From assembly GCA_937925645.1 (NCBI GenBank), contig CALAMB010000224.1:1-49897 (forward strand): a stretch of 49,897 bases of DNA, read 5' to 3'. How positions within the stretch are numbered: the stretch's first letter is position 1; each line of letters opens with the position of its first letter. Shown here piece after piece: positions 15,361-25,090 of the stretch. The position numbers were made by a program, and so were the translations under genes. The DNA comes from an uncultured Acidobacteriota bacterium. Its GTDB lineage: Bacteria; Acidobacteriota; JAAYUB01. Under the pieces are notes generated by a model. The model was given only the letters and a program-made list of their open reading frames with translations, was not told where the DNA came from and did not search any database.

Positions 15361-17847
<2,487 letters not shown>

Positions 17848-17857
17848 CTTGAAAGTA

Positions 17858-17944
17858 CCTCGCGCTACTGCCGTGCGCGAGTTCGGCCACGGCAGGGCAA
17901 TGTGCCTCGCGCTACTGCCGTGCGCGAGTTCGGCCACGGCAGGG
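17858..17944. repeat. Two direct 40-bp copies of a stem-loop behind gyrB
   Basis: 17858-17897 and 17905-17944 are identical copies with a 47-bp period. Each holds CTGCCGTG..CACGGCAG, an 8-bp stem with a 12-nt loop. There is no T-run, so it is not a classic terminator. The rest of the gyrB-to-18165 gap holds only a promoter. Confidence 0.8.
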
Positions 17945-18088
17945 TCAGCCGGATGGCGGAAGCATCCGCACCAATCATTCAGCATTCCCGACATCCTGCT
18001 GCTGGAATTCCCCGTCCCACCGCCGGAAACCTCACGATCGTGCCGCGGGAACTCACGGCCGCCAGGACGCGAGATACCCCGGATTCAC

Positions 18089-18117
18089 TTGCTACTCCGC
18101 CCGTCCTTGCCTATTCT
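18089..18117 (+). promoter_or_regulatory. Promoter of the TIGR01777 gene
   Basis: TTGCTA (18089-18094) and TATTCT (18112-18117) have a 17-bp spacer, about 47 bp before the ATG. Confidence 0.55.
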
Positions 18118-18164
18118 AAGGATCCAATCGGAATCATCCGACCCCGTTCGCCGGAGGGCCGGCC

Positions 18165-19535
18165 ATGAAGACCGCGACGTTCACGCACAGCAGCCGGATC
18201 GGAGTGCCCGCTGAATTCGCCTTTGCCTGGCACGAGCGCCCCGGCGCCCTGGAGCGCCTCACCCCACCCTGGGATCGGGTGGTGGTGCGGGAGCGCGCCG
18301 GCACCATCCGCGACGGCGACCGGGTGGTGATCGCCCTCGGCGCCGGTCCGCTGCGTGTCGAGTGGGAAGCGGTGCACGAGGGCTACGAGGCCGGCCGCGA
18401 ATTCCGCGACGTGCAGCGTCGCGGGCCGTTTGCGTGCTGGGCGCACACCCACCGCTTCGAGCCCGACGGGCCGGCGGCGGTGCGGCACACCGATTCCATC
18501 GCATACGCCCTGCCGCTCGGGGCGGTGGGCCGCCTGCTGGGCGGGGGCGCGGTGCACCGGCGCCTGGCGCGCACCTTCGCCCACCGCCACGCCGTTCTCG
18601 ACGCCGACTTGGCGGCGCATTACCGCTGGCGGCATCGCGGCGCTTTGCGGGTGGCGGTCAGCGGAGCGGGCGGATTCATCGGCTCGGCGCTGGCCGCGTT
18701 CCTCACCGCCGGCGGTCATGAGGTGGTGCGCCTCGGCCGCAATCCGGCGCCCGGCGTCATCGCCGCAGGCGCGGGGTACGAGCGGCTCCGCCCTGAGGAC
18801 CTCGCGGGCGTCGACGCCGTGATCCATTTGGCCGGCGAGTCCATCGCCGCCGGCCGTTGGACGGCGGCGCGCCGGGAACGGATCCGCGCCAGCCGCGTCG
18901 GGCCCACCGCCCGCCTGGCGGAGGTGACGGCCGCCATGCCGAAACCGCCGGCCGCGTTCCTCTGCGCGTCGGCGGTGGGCGTGTACGGCGACACGGGCGA
19001 CGCGGCGGTCGACGAGACCGGCGCGGCGGGCGACGGCTTCCTGGCCGGCGTGGTCACGGACTGGGAGGCGGCCGCAGCGTTGGCGGCCGCGGCGGGGAGC
19101 CGGGTGGTGAACCTGCGCTTCGGCGTGGTGCTCGGCGCGGCCGGCGGGTTGCTGGCGCGGGTGCGGACGCCGTTTGCGCTGGGACTGGGCGGGCGCCTGG
19201 GGAGCGGCCGGCAGTGGATGAGCTGGGTGGCCCGTGACGACGTCGTGGGCGCCATTCACCACGCGCTGATGGATCCGCGGATTTCCGGCCCGGTCAATGT
19301 GACGGCGCCTGAGCCGGTGACAAACGCCACGTTCACGAAGACGCTCGCGGCGGCGCTCCGCCGCCCGGCGATATTCTCCGTGCCGGCGGCGGCGCTGCGG
19401 CTGGCGTTCGGTGAGCTGGCCGACGCGCTGATGTTGTCCGGCCAACGCGCGCTGCCGGGACAACTGCTGGCCAACGGGTACACGTTCCGCTGCCCCGACC
19501 TCGCATCGGCCCTGCGGCATGAACTCGGCCGGTGA
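18165..19535 (+). CDS. SRPBCC domain - TIGR01777 sugar-epimerase-like fusion
   Basis: A 456-residue protein. Residues 1-155 look like an SRPBCC (START-like) ligand-binding domain (PAEFAFAWHERPGALERLTP). From about 160 an extended short-chain dehydrogenase begins with VAVSGAGGFIGSALAAFL, continues with VIHLAGESIAAGRW and CASAVGVYGD, and ends in the DUF1731-type tail (RALPGQLLANGYTFRCPDL). This second half is the TIGR01777 family (E. coli YfcH), whose substrate is unknown. Fusion to SRPBCC is a known architecture of this family. GGAGGG lies 6 bp before the ATG. The coding sequence is very GC-rich. Confidence 0.88.
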   Translation: MKTATFTHSSRIGVPAEFAFAWHERPGALERLTPPWDRVVVRERAGTIRDGDRVVIALGAGPLRVEWEAVHEGYEAGREFRDVQRRGPFACWAHTHRFEPDGPAAVRHTDSIAYALPLGAVGRLLGGGAVHRRLARTFAHRHAVLDADLAAHYRWRHRGALRVAVSGAGGFIGSALAAFLTAGGHEVVRLGRNPAPGVIAAGAGYERLRPEDLAGVDAVIHLAGESIAAGRWTAARRERIRASRVGPTARLAEVTAAMPKPPAAFLCASAVGVYGDTGDAAVDETGAAGDGFLAGVVTDWEAAAALAAAAGSRVVNLRFGVVLGAAGGLLARVRTPFALGLGGRLGSGRQWMSWVARDDVVGAIHHALMDPRISGPVNVTAPEPVTNATFTKTLAAALRRPAIFSVPAAALRLAFGELADALMLSGQRALPGQLLANGYTFRCPDLASALRHELGR

Positions 19536-19845
19536 TCGGACTCCGCCGGGAAACCAGACACACGCCACTGCCTGTGTGTTCATCCGTCGGTGCAATCAGC
19601 TGCCCCCGGGGACTATAGTTCGTGGGCGCAGACAAACAGACGCGATGGAACTCGGTCGCTAAAACCAGCGTATTGTTTATCCGGAATCACGACGTGGGAA
19701 CCGGGCGGGCCGGGGAGGGTGCGCCATAAACCACGAATGGCATCGTGTGCCGGCGGCCGGTCACCATCAGCGCGGCCCCGGCCCCTCATCGAATCCACGG
19801 CCATGACGCGCGCGACCGAGCGGAACAATCAGTGAAGGAGGTTGC
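19536..19845. other. Intergenic region without a recognised feature
   Basis: I see no RNA gene, terminator or coding signal in these 310 bp. Short frames here have no conserved features. The ribosome site of the next gene (GAAGGAGG) is at its right end. Confidence 0.5.
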
Positions 19846-20268
19846 ATGAAGAGCTGGAAATTGGCAGTGAGTTATTATCTGTGCGGGTATCTGATCGCCA
19901 CCATCGGTGGCTTCGGAAGCTATTTCCTGCTGTCGGAAACGGCCATGTGGGTGTTCACCATGACCGTCATGCCGGTGGTGTTCACCTGGCTCGGCTATCG
20001 CTATTTTACCGATTCGCGTGCCGCAAGCGAACGATTGGCAGACTGCGAACTCGTGCGGCTGACCGGGCTCTGGATCGTGCTGTCCATGACGTTGGATGCG
20101 GTGATTTACGTGTTCATCACCCCGATGGTTCTGGGCTTTCCGGTGAACTGGTCCTTTTTTCAAGACGCGTCGCCCTGGATCTGGCTCAACTACGTCACCA
20201 TCGTGCTCATCACCACCGTCGCCAAGTGCATCTATCTTTCGCGGCGCCGGAAGCTCCAGCAGGTGTAG
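19846..20268 (+). CDS. Hypothetical four-helix membrane protein
   Basis: A 140-residue protein with four predicted hydrophobic helices (about residues 5-27, 32-48, 72-92 and 112-130) and a basic tail (SRRRKLQQV). I do not recognise the family. GAAGGAGG lies 6-7 bp before the ATG, so it is very likely translated. It stands alone between the TIGR01777 gene and zupT, and nothing in the context points to a function. Confidence 0.75.
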   Translation: MKSWKLAVSYYLCGYLIATIGGFGSYFLLSETAMWVFTMTVMPVVFTWLGYRYFTDSRAASERLADCELVRLTGLWIVLSMTLDAVIYVFITPMVLGFPVNWSFFQDASPWIWLNYVTIVLITTVAKCIYLSRRRKLQQV

Positions 20269-20356
20269 GGAGCTTTTGGGGAACGGCCGCCGGTGCAACG
20301 GACCAGGCGCCGATGGCTGAGCCGCGCGGTTGATATTCGGCGCCGGGTTCGACCGG

Positions 20357-20365
20357 TGATATAAT
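20357..20365 (+). promoter_or_regulatory. Extended -10 promoter of zupT
   Basis: TGATATAAT, with TATAAT at 20360-20365, lies 38 bp before the ATG. No good -35 is present, consistent with an extended -10 promoter. Confidence 0.6.
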
Positions 20366-20403
20366 CATCCTCCGGATTCAAACCCCCCCATCTGTGGACC
20401 AGG

Positions 20404-21306
20404 ATGATGACCGAAGCCGTCTGGATCGCGTTTGGATTGACCCTGTTCGCGGGGATGGCCACCGGCATCGGCAGCATTATCGCGTTCACGGCCAGGCGGA
20501 CCGACTACCGCTTCCTGTCGGTGGCCACCGGCTTCTCGGCCGGCGTGATGCTCTACGTCGCGTTCGTGGAGATCTTCCTGAAGGGAACCGAGGCCCTGGT
20601 GGCGCGCTACGGCGACTACTGGGGCCACTGGGTCAACGCCGCCTCGTTCTTCGGCGGCATGCTGCTCATCGGCCTCATCGACAACCTGATCCCTGCCGCA
20701 GAGAATCCCCACGAGACCCACTCGGAGGCGGAGATGCGGCCGCTGCACGATCCCGCCGCGCCGCTCCCGGGCCCGCCGGAGACGACAGCCGCGCGGCCGC
20801 TGCCGAACCCGGCCGAACCGGGCGACCACCATCACAAGCTCATGCGGATGGGCCTGTTCACCGCCATCGCCATCGGCATCCACAACTTCCCCGAGGGGCT
20901 GGCCACCTTCCTGGCCGCGCTGCAGGATCCCGGCCTCGGCGTGGCCATCGCCGTGGCGGTGGCGCTGCACAACATCCCCGAGGGGATCAGCGTCTCCGTG
21001 CCCATCTTCTATGCCACCGGAAACCGGCGGAAAGCCTTCTTCTACTCCTTCGCCAGCGGCCTGGCCGAGCCGGTGGGGGCGGTCATCGCCTACCTGGCCC
21101 TCCGCCTCGTCGTGGGCGGCTCAGCCGGCGTGGTCCCGCCGGAGGTGATGGGCGTGCTGTTCGGCGGCGTGGCCGGCATCATGGTCTACATCAGCCTGGA
21201 CGAGCTGCTCCCCACGAGCCGCGCCTATGGCCGGGGGCACGACAGCCTGCTGGGCCTGGTGGCCGGCATGGTGGTGATGGCGCTGAGCCTCTTGTTGATG
21301 AAGTGA
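20404..21306 (+). CDS. zupT: ZIP-family divalent metal transporter (ZupT-like)
   Basis: A 300-residue ZIP transporter that imports Zn2+, Fe2+ or other divalent metals across the inner membrane. The binuclear metal site is marked by [10 protein letters not shown] in helix IV and [14 protein letters not shown] in helix V, followed by [12 protein letters not shown] cytoplasmic loop between helices III and IV is rich in Pro and carries a DHHHK metal-binding cluster, typical of the family. The helix count fits eight. AGGA precedes ATG 20404. It is close to nikR (6 kb) but in a separate transcription unit. Metal preference cannot be told from sequence. Confidence 0.92.
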   Translation: MMTEAVWIAFGLTLFAGMATGIGSIIAFTARRTDYRFLSVATGFSAGVMLYVAFVEIFLKGTEALVARYGDYWGHWVNAASFFGGMLLIGLIDNLIPAAENPHETHSEAEMRPLHDPAAPLPGPPETTAARPLPNPAEPGDHHHKLMRMGLFTAIAIGIHNFPEGLATFLAALQDPGLGVAIAVAVALHNIPEGISVSVPIFYATGNRRKAFFYSFASGLAEPVGAVIAYLALRLVVGGSAGVVPPEVMGVLFGGVAGIMVYISLDELLPTSRAYGRGHDSLLGLVAGMVVMALSLLLMK

Positions 21307-21424
21307 CGCGGGCGGGAGCGGAACGCCGGCATGGCGCAGATTCGAAGAGCTCGATCAGGTATCCGACCTATCACGCACTGCACTCACGAACTCGGACAAC
21401 TCCTCACTCTTCACACCACACTGT

Positions 21425-22519
21425 TCACTTCTCCCCGGGCCAGCGGTAGCCGCGGCGCCATTCCTCGTAGTAGGCGAGCTTGGCCTGGTTCTGCGAACGC
21501 CAGGCGCGGACGCCTGCCAGGTCGGTGGACTGGAGGATGTGGTACAACCAGGGTTCGAACAGATCTTTCTCCCGCAACCCGGCGAAGTACTGCACATAGA
21601 AGCGGGGCACGAAGCGGCCCTTCACCTGGCCGGCCGTCTCGCCAACCATGGTGAAGAATGAATCGAAAGTGCCCAACAGTCTCGCATCCTTCGGCTGATC
21701 CGCCGCGTCCCCGATGCTCTGGGCGGCCAGCGCGAGCCCAAGCGCCGTCTCCAGCGAGGTGAAGTCCCCCTCCTTTTTGGGCGTCTTGGCGCGGAGCGCG
21801 ATTTCGATCTTCTGCTCGTCGCCCTCACCGGCGACCTGGACCAGTTCGTTGAGCATGTCCGTAACGATGCGCAGTGCGTCGGCGGACCGGCCGGAAGCCG
21901 GCTCAAGTTCCAGGAAGCGGAGCAGGGCCAGCAGGGCCGGGATACGGTTGTCCTGTTGGTACCAGATCTGCCCCAGCAGCAGGTGGCTGGTGGGATGGTT
22001 GGGCTTGCGGTAGAGAGCGCGCTGGAGGTCGTCGACGGCCGGGCCCGGCTTGTCCTGGTTCAGGAGGGTGACGGCCCGGTTGAAATAGAGCAGGCCCTCG
22101 CCGGGGACCAGCCGGATGCCGGCGTCGTAGGCCTTGAGCGCGCCCTTGGTATCGTCCAGAGCGTCGAGGCAGTTGCCCGCCACCATGTAGAAACCGGCCA
22201 AACTGTCGGAGCGGTACTCCATGCCCCGGCGGGCGTGGCGGAGGGCGTCCGCATAGCGTCCGGCGGTGAAGAGGGAGTAGCAGAGCTCATGCAGCGCCGG
22301 CATGCAAGCGGGATTCTCAGCCATGACGAGGTTGTATTTGGCGATCGATTTGTTGTAATCGCCCCGATCGTGAAGGGCGATGCCGTCCTGGATGAGCTGA
22401 GCCTGGGCCTTGTTCGGCGTCACAGGGTCGCGGTGGGGTTTGGGGTAATCGGCAGGCCGGGCGGCGCCGGTCAGCACCACGGTCAGAATGAAGCCAAGAA
22501 GAATTCGACTGTTCGTCAC
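21425..22519 (-). CDS. Secreted TPR protein
   Basis: A 364-residue protein. The start is taken as GTG 22519: it gives a signal sequence (TNSRILLGFILTVVLTGAA) and has CAGGAG 7-8 bp upstream. A longer frame runs through a dispersed intergenic repeat and is unlikely. TPR units cover about residues 35-230 (QDGIALHDRGDYNKSIAKYN, GRYADALRHARRGMEY, GEGLLYFNRAVTLLNQDKPG). The C-terminal 120 residues form an unrecognised helical domain ending in RRGYRWPGEK. It probably acts in the periplasm as a scaffold, but no partner is evident. It converges with zupT. Confidence 0.8.
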   Translation of the reverse strand: MTNSRILLGFILTVVLTGAARPADYPKPHRDPVTPNKAQAQLIQDGIALHDRGDYNKSIAKYNLVMAENPACMPALHELCYSLFTAGRYADALRHARRGMEYRSDSLAGFYMVAGNCLDALDDTKGALKAYDAGIRLVPGEGLLYFNRAVTLLNQDKPGPAVDDLQRALYRKPNHPTSHLLLGQIWYQQDNRIPALLALLRFLELEPASGRSADALRIVTDMLNELVQVAGEGDEQKIEIALRAKTPKKEGDFTSLETALGLALAAQSIGDAADQPKDARLLGTFDSFFTMVGETAGQVKGRFVPRFYVQYFAGLREKDLFEPWLYHILQSTDLAGVRAWRSQNQAKLAYYEEWRRGYRWPGEK

Positions 22520-22564
22520 GGTGTGACTCCTGAATGCGACTCGTCTCGGAGTGTCCGGTCTCGA

Positions 22565-22594
22565 GGCTCGAGGCTCGAGACTCGGAACTCGTTC
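22565..22594. repeat. Dispersed CTCGAGGCTCGAGACTCG-type intergenic repeat, copy b
   Basis: Matches 3826-3855 at 27 of 30 positions. A further degenerate unit (GGGCTCGGGACTCGCC) follows at about 22633-22648. Confidence 0.6.
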
Positions 22595-22685
22595 CCGATC
22601 GTCGGACATCGGGCACCGGGTTTCGCGGTTCTGGGCTCGGGACTCGCCTTTCGTTTCCCGTCTCCTTCACCCATTCACCGATTCA

Positions 22686-22745
22686 ACATCAACTATCAAC
22701 TATCAACATCCTTTGTGCCCTTCGTGTCTTCGTGGTGAAAAAGGC
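22686..22745. repeat. Dispersed intergenic repeat with CTTTGTGCCCTTCGTGTCTT core
   Basis: A short tandem AACTATC block (22691-22707) is followed by the core from 22711. The core, on the other strand an ACCACGAAGACACGAAGG-type sequence, is a repeat I recall from many environmental bacterial genomes; translated it gives the familiar spurious FTTKTRRAQR. It lies between the TPR gene and the TonB receptor. Confidence 0.65.
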
Positions 22746-22762
22746 TCTCTGATAACTCCGGC

Positions 22763-24703
22763 TCACCGCAGCCGGAGCCGGATCCCACCGTACACCGCCA
22801 GCTCCGACCAGCCGTAGCCGGCGATCTCTTCCAGATCCTGGTTCAGCAGATTGAACACCCGCCCGAAGAGTTCGAGCTCGTCCGACAGCGGGTACGTGGC
22901 CGTCAGGTTGAGGAGGGTGTACGGATCGAGCCGAACCCGCCGGGAAGGCCATGAGGAAAAATCCAGGTCCGGCCGGGCGCCCTTGTACAGGAGCTGCGCC
23001 GCCAGGTTCAGCTTCGCGACGGGCCGCACCGCCGCGGTGACCGACACCAGATGGGGCGCGCGCCGCAGCAGCGAGTCGCCGGTGGCGCGATCCTCGCTCC
23101 AGGTGTAGGTGTACGCCGCGCCCAGGCGGAGCCGCTCGTGCGGCGACCACTGGGTCTCGGCCTCCACGCCGGACGCGGCCGCGTCGTCCAGGTTCGCGTA
23201 GCCGTCACCGAACACGATGAGGCCGGAGTAGCGGTTGTGGAAGCCCGTGACGCTCAGCCACAGCGTCTGGCCGAAGAGGTACTGGTCCACGCCGCCGTCG
23301 ACGCTCCAGCTTTCCTCGGGTTGCAGGTCCGGGTTGCCGGTGTTGCCCCAGTCGGAGGGCGGGGCGTAGAGCTGGTACAGCGACGGCGCCTTGAAGCCGG
23401 TGCCCACGCTGCCGTGGAACCGGGTGCCGGTTGCCGCCAGGTCCAGCACGGGCATGAGGCGGAAGTTGAGATCGGCTCCGAAGCGGTCGTGATAATCCAG
23501 CCGGACGCCGCCGGTGAGAAAGAACCGGCCGCCGAGCTGAAACTGGTCCTGGAGGTAGAGCGAGTGCATGTCGGCGCTTTGCCCGGGGAAGGCGGACGTG
23601 TACGGGCCCCACAGGCTCTCGGAATGGTAGTAGGAGTGGCCCTGTTCCCGGAGGTAGTCGTAGCCGGCGGTCAGGGCGTGCCCATCGAGAAGGAACAGTT
23701 CGTGCTGCCACGTGAGCTGGTGGGTGATGCCCTTGTACCGCGCCTCGCTGGACTCGCCGGGGTGGGCGTCGTCGGCGAAGTTGAGGTACTCGCGGTCGGC
23801 GCCGGTGTAGGCGAAAGCGAGGCGCTGCCGCCACAGCCCCGAGCCGTGGGTGTGGCGCAGCTCGGCACCGGCCAGGAGCTGGCGCTCGTCACCGGTGAAG
23901 TTGGGATCGTCGCCGTAGGGACCGCCGAAATTGTCCAGGCCGCTGCGGCCGTCGAGGAACCGGAAGTTGGCCGAAGCCGACAGGGCGGGCGAGAACGCGT
24001 ACTCCAGCCGGCCGGTGGCGGTGGTGTTGCGCCAGCCGTCGGCTTCGGTGTTGCCGTCGCGGGCCGCCGCGGCCGAGAAGCCGTCGCTCGCGGTGTGCGA
24101 CACGCTGCCGGCATAGCGCCAGCCGCCGCCGGTGCCGGCCACGCCGGCCCGGGCGCGCCAGGTGCCGTAGCTGCCGCCCTCGGCCTCGGCGGTGACTTCC
24201 GGCTTGCCTTCGCCGTGGCGGGTGATGATGTGGATCACGCCGCCGATGGCGTCGGAGCCGAGCACGGTGCTCTGGGGGCCGCGGATCACCTCGATCCGCT
24301 CCACGTTGTCGAGGGTCAGGTTGCCGAGGTCGGCCCCCCGGCTGGGGCTCATGGGGTCGTTGGCGCGGACGCCGTCGAGCAGGAGCAGGGTATGCTCGGA
24401 GTTGGCCCCGCGCAGCGAGGCGGTGGTGACGCTGCCCGCCGGGCCGGAGGCGGTGAGCTGGACGCCGGCCACGCCGGCCAGCGCGTCAGCCACCGTGGCG
24501 TAGCCGCGCCGCTGCAGTTCCGCGCGGGTGAGCACGGTGACCGAGTTGCCCACCGTGCGCAGCTCCGCCTCGGTGCGGGTGGCGGTGACGACGATCTCGG
24601 TCCGGATGCGGACCGGGGATTCGGCCGTGTCATCAGCGGCGGCGGGAAAGGCTGCCGCGACACCGAGCCAGCCGATCAGGAAAGCCAGAAACAGACGAAG
24701 CAT
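22763..24703 (-). CDS. btuB: TonB-dependent vitamin B12 receptor (BtuB-like)
   Basis: A 646-residue outer-membrane receptor. A signal peptide (residues 1-24) is followed by a TonB-box-like TEIVVTATRTEAELR. The plug domain (about 45-160) contains SLRGANSEHTLLLLDGVRAN and IEVIRGPQSTVLGSDAIGG, and a 22-strand barrel follows. The final residues GGIRLRLR match a barrel end, although the last residue is Arg rather than the usual aromatic. A cobalamin riboswitch directly upstream supports corrinoid transport across the outer membrane, energised by TonB-ExbBD. No BtuCDF or TonB genes are in the window. ATG 24703 is preceded by AGGAGG, part of which lies in a hairpin. Confidence 0.9.
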   Translation of the reverse strand: MLRLFLAFLIGWLGVAAAFPAAADDTAESPVRIRTEIVVTATRTEAELRTVGNSVTVLTRAELQRRGYATVADALAGVAGVQLTASGPAGSVTTASLRGANSEHTLLLLDGVRANDPMSPSRGADLGNLTLDNVERIEVIRGPQSTVLGSDAIGGVIHIITRHGEGKPEVTAEAEGGSYGTWRARAGVAGTGGGWRYAGSVSHTASDGFSAAAARDGNTEADGWRNTTATGRLEYAFSPALSASANFRFLDGRSGLDNFGGPYGDDPNFTGDERQLLAGAELRHTHGSGLWRQRLAFAYTGADREYLNFADDAHPGESSEARYKGITHQLTWQHELFLLDGHALTAGYDYLREQGHSYYHSESLWGPYTSAFPGQSADMHSLYLQDQFQLGGRFFLTGGVRLDYHDRFGADLNFRLMPVLDLAATGTRFHGSVGTGFKAPSLYQLYAPPSDWGNTGNPDLQPEESWSVDGGVDQYLFGQTLWLSVTGFHNRYSGLIVFGDGYANLDDAAASGVEAETQWSPHERLRLGAAYTYTWSEDRATGDSLLRRAPHLVSVTAAVRPVAKLNLAAQLLYKGARPDLDFSSWPSRRVRLDPYTLLNLTATYPLSDELELFGRVFNLLNQDLEEIAGYGWSELAVYGGIRLRLR

Positions 24704-24707
24704 GGAT

Positions 24708-24734
24708 CCTCCTATTCAATGAATGATGAATAGG
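24708..24734 (-). promoter_or_regulatory. Shine-Dalgarno with sequestering hairpin before btuB
   Basis: Minus strand: CCTATTCA (24734-24727) pairs with TGAATAGG (24718-24711) around an 8-nt loop. The second arm overlaps the AGGAGG ribosome site at 24713-24708. This is a plausible translational expression platform for the riboswitch. Confidence 0.65.
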
Positions 24735-24825
24735 ATTCTCCGGAGGTTGGGGACGCCGGGATGAATGTGAAATGCGGACGGTCGGTCCATCACCGTATCT
24801 TGTACCTCGAAGAATCCGATGACGA

Positions 24826-24989
24826 GCCACAGGCAGGTCTTCTGGCTTCCGGATCGTCCTACCGGCCGCTCCTTCCCATCCCCCTTTCGGCGGGACAGTG
24901 GATCGCGCGGCGTTCGTCCCCGGTCACAGCGGCGGGACCGCGGCGGTTTTTCACCGCCTTCCCTTTTCAGCCCGGCGGGCGCCTGTGGC
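24826..24989 (-). promoter_or_regulatory. Cobalamin riboswitch upstream of btuB
   Basis: On the minus strand the 164-nt element starts with GCCACAGGC (24989-24981) and closes with GCCTGTGGC (24834-24826), a perfect P1 stem. Between them are the conserved core pieces: AAAAGGGAA, GGTGAAAAACC, GCGGTCCCGCC.CTGTGA and the B12 box GCCAGAAGACCTGCC (24846-24832). Family knowledge: adenosylcobalamin binding lowers expression of the downstream transporter. Confidence 0.93.
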
Positions 24990-25005
24990 TCAAACAACCG
25001 CCGTC

Positions 25006-25034
25006 ACTATACTCCCGCCGCCGGTCCGAGTCAA
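25006..25034 (-). promoter_or_regulatory. Promoter of the riboswitch-btuB transcript
   Basis: Minus strand TTGACT (25034-25029), 17-bp spacer, TATAGT (25011-25006). The predicted start is just upstream of the riboswitch P1 stem. Confidence 0.85.
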
Positions 25035-25055
25035 CGGTCTCCGGTGAGATCCGCC

Positions 25056-25084
25056 TTGATGGTTACCCGGCAAGTCGATAGAAT
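25056..25084 (+). promoter_or_regulatory. Promoter of the Ser/Thr kinase gene
   Basis: TTGATG (25056-25061), 17-bp spacer, TAGAAT (25079-25084). The expected +1 is at about 25091, the kinase GTG itself, so the mRNA would be leaderless. Its -35 lies 21 bp from that of the divergent btuB promoter. Confidence 0.75.
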
Positions 25085-25090
25085 AGGGTC

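Noticed and set aside
17858..17944. CRISPR array or terminator after gyrB
   Set aside because: Only two copies with a 7-bp interval, and no T-run after the hairpins.
22520..22609. N-terminal extension of the TPR protein starting at 22609
   Set aside because: The added residues come from the intergenic repeat. GTG 22519 has a ribosome site and begins a signal peptide.
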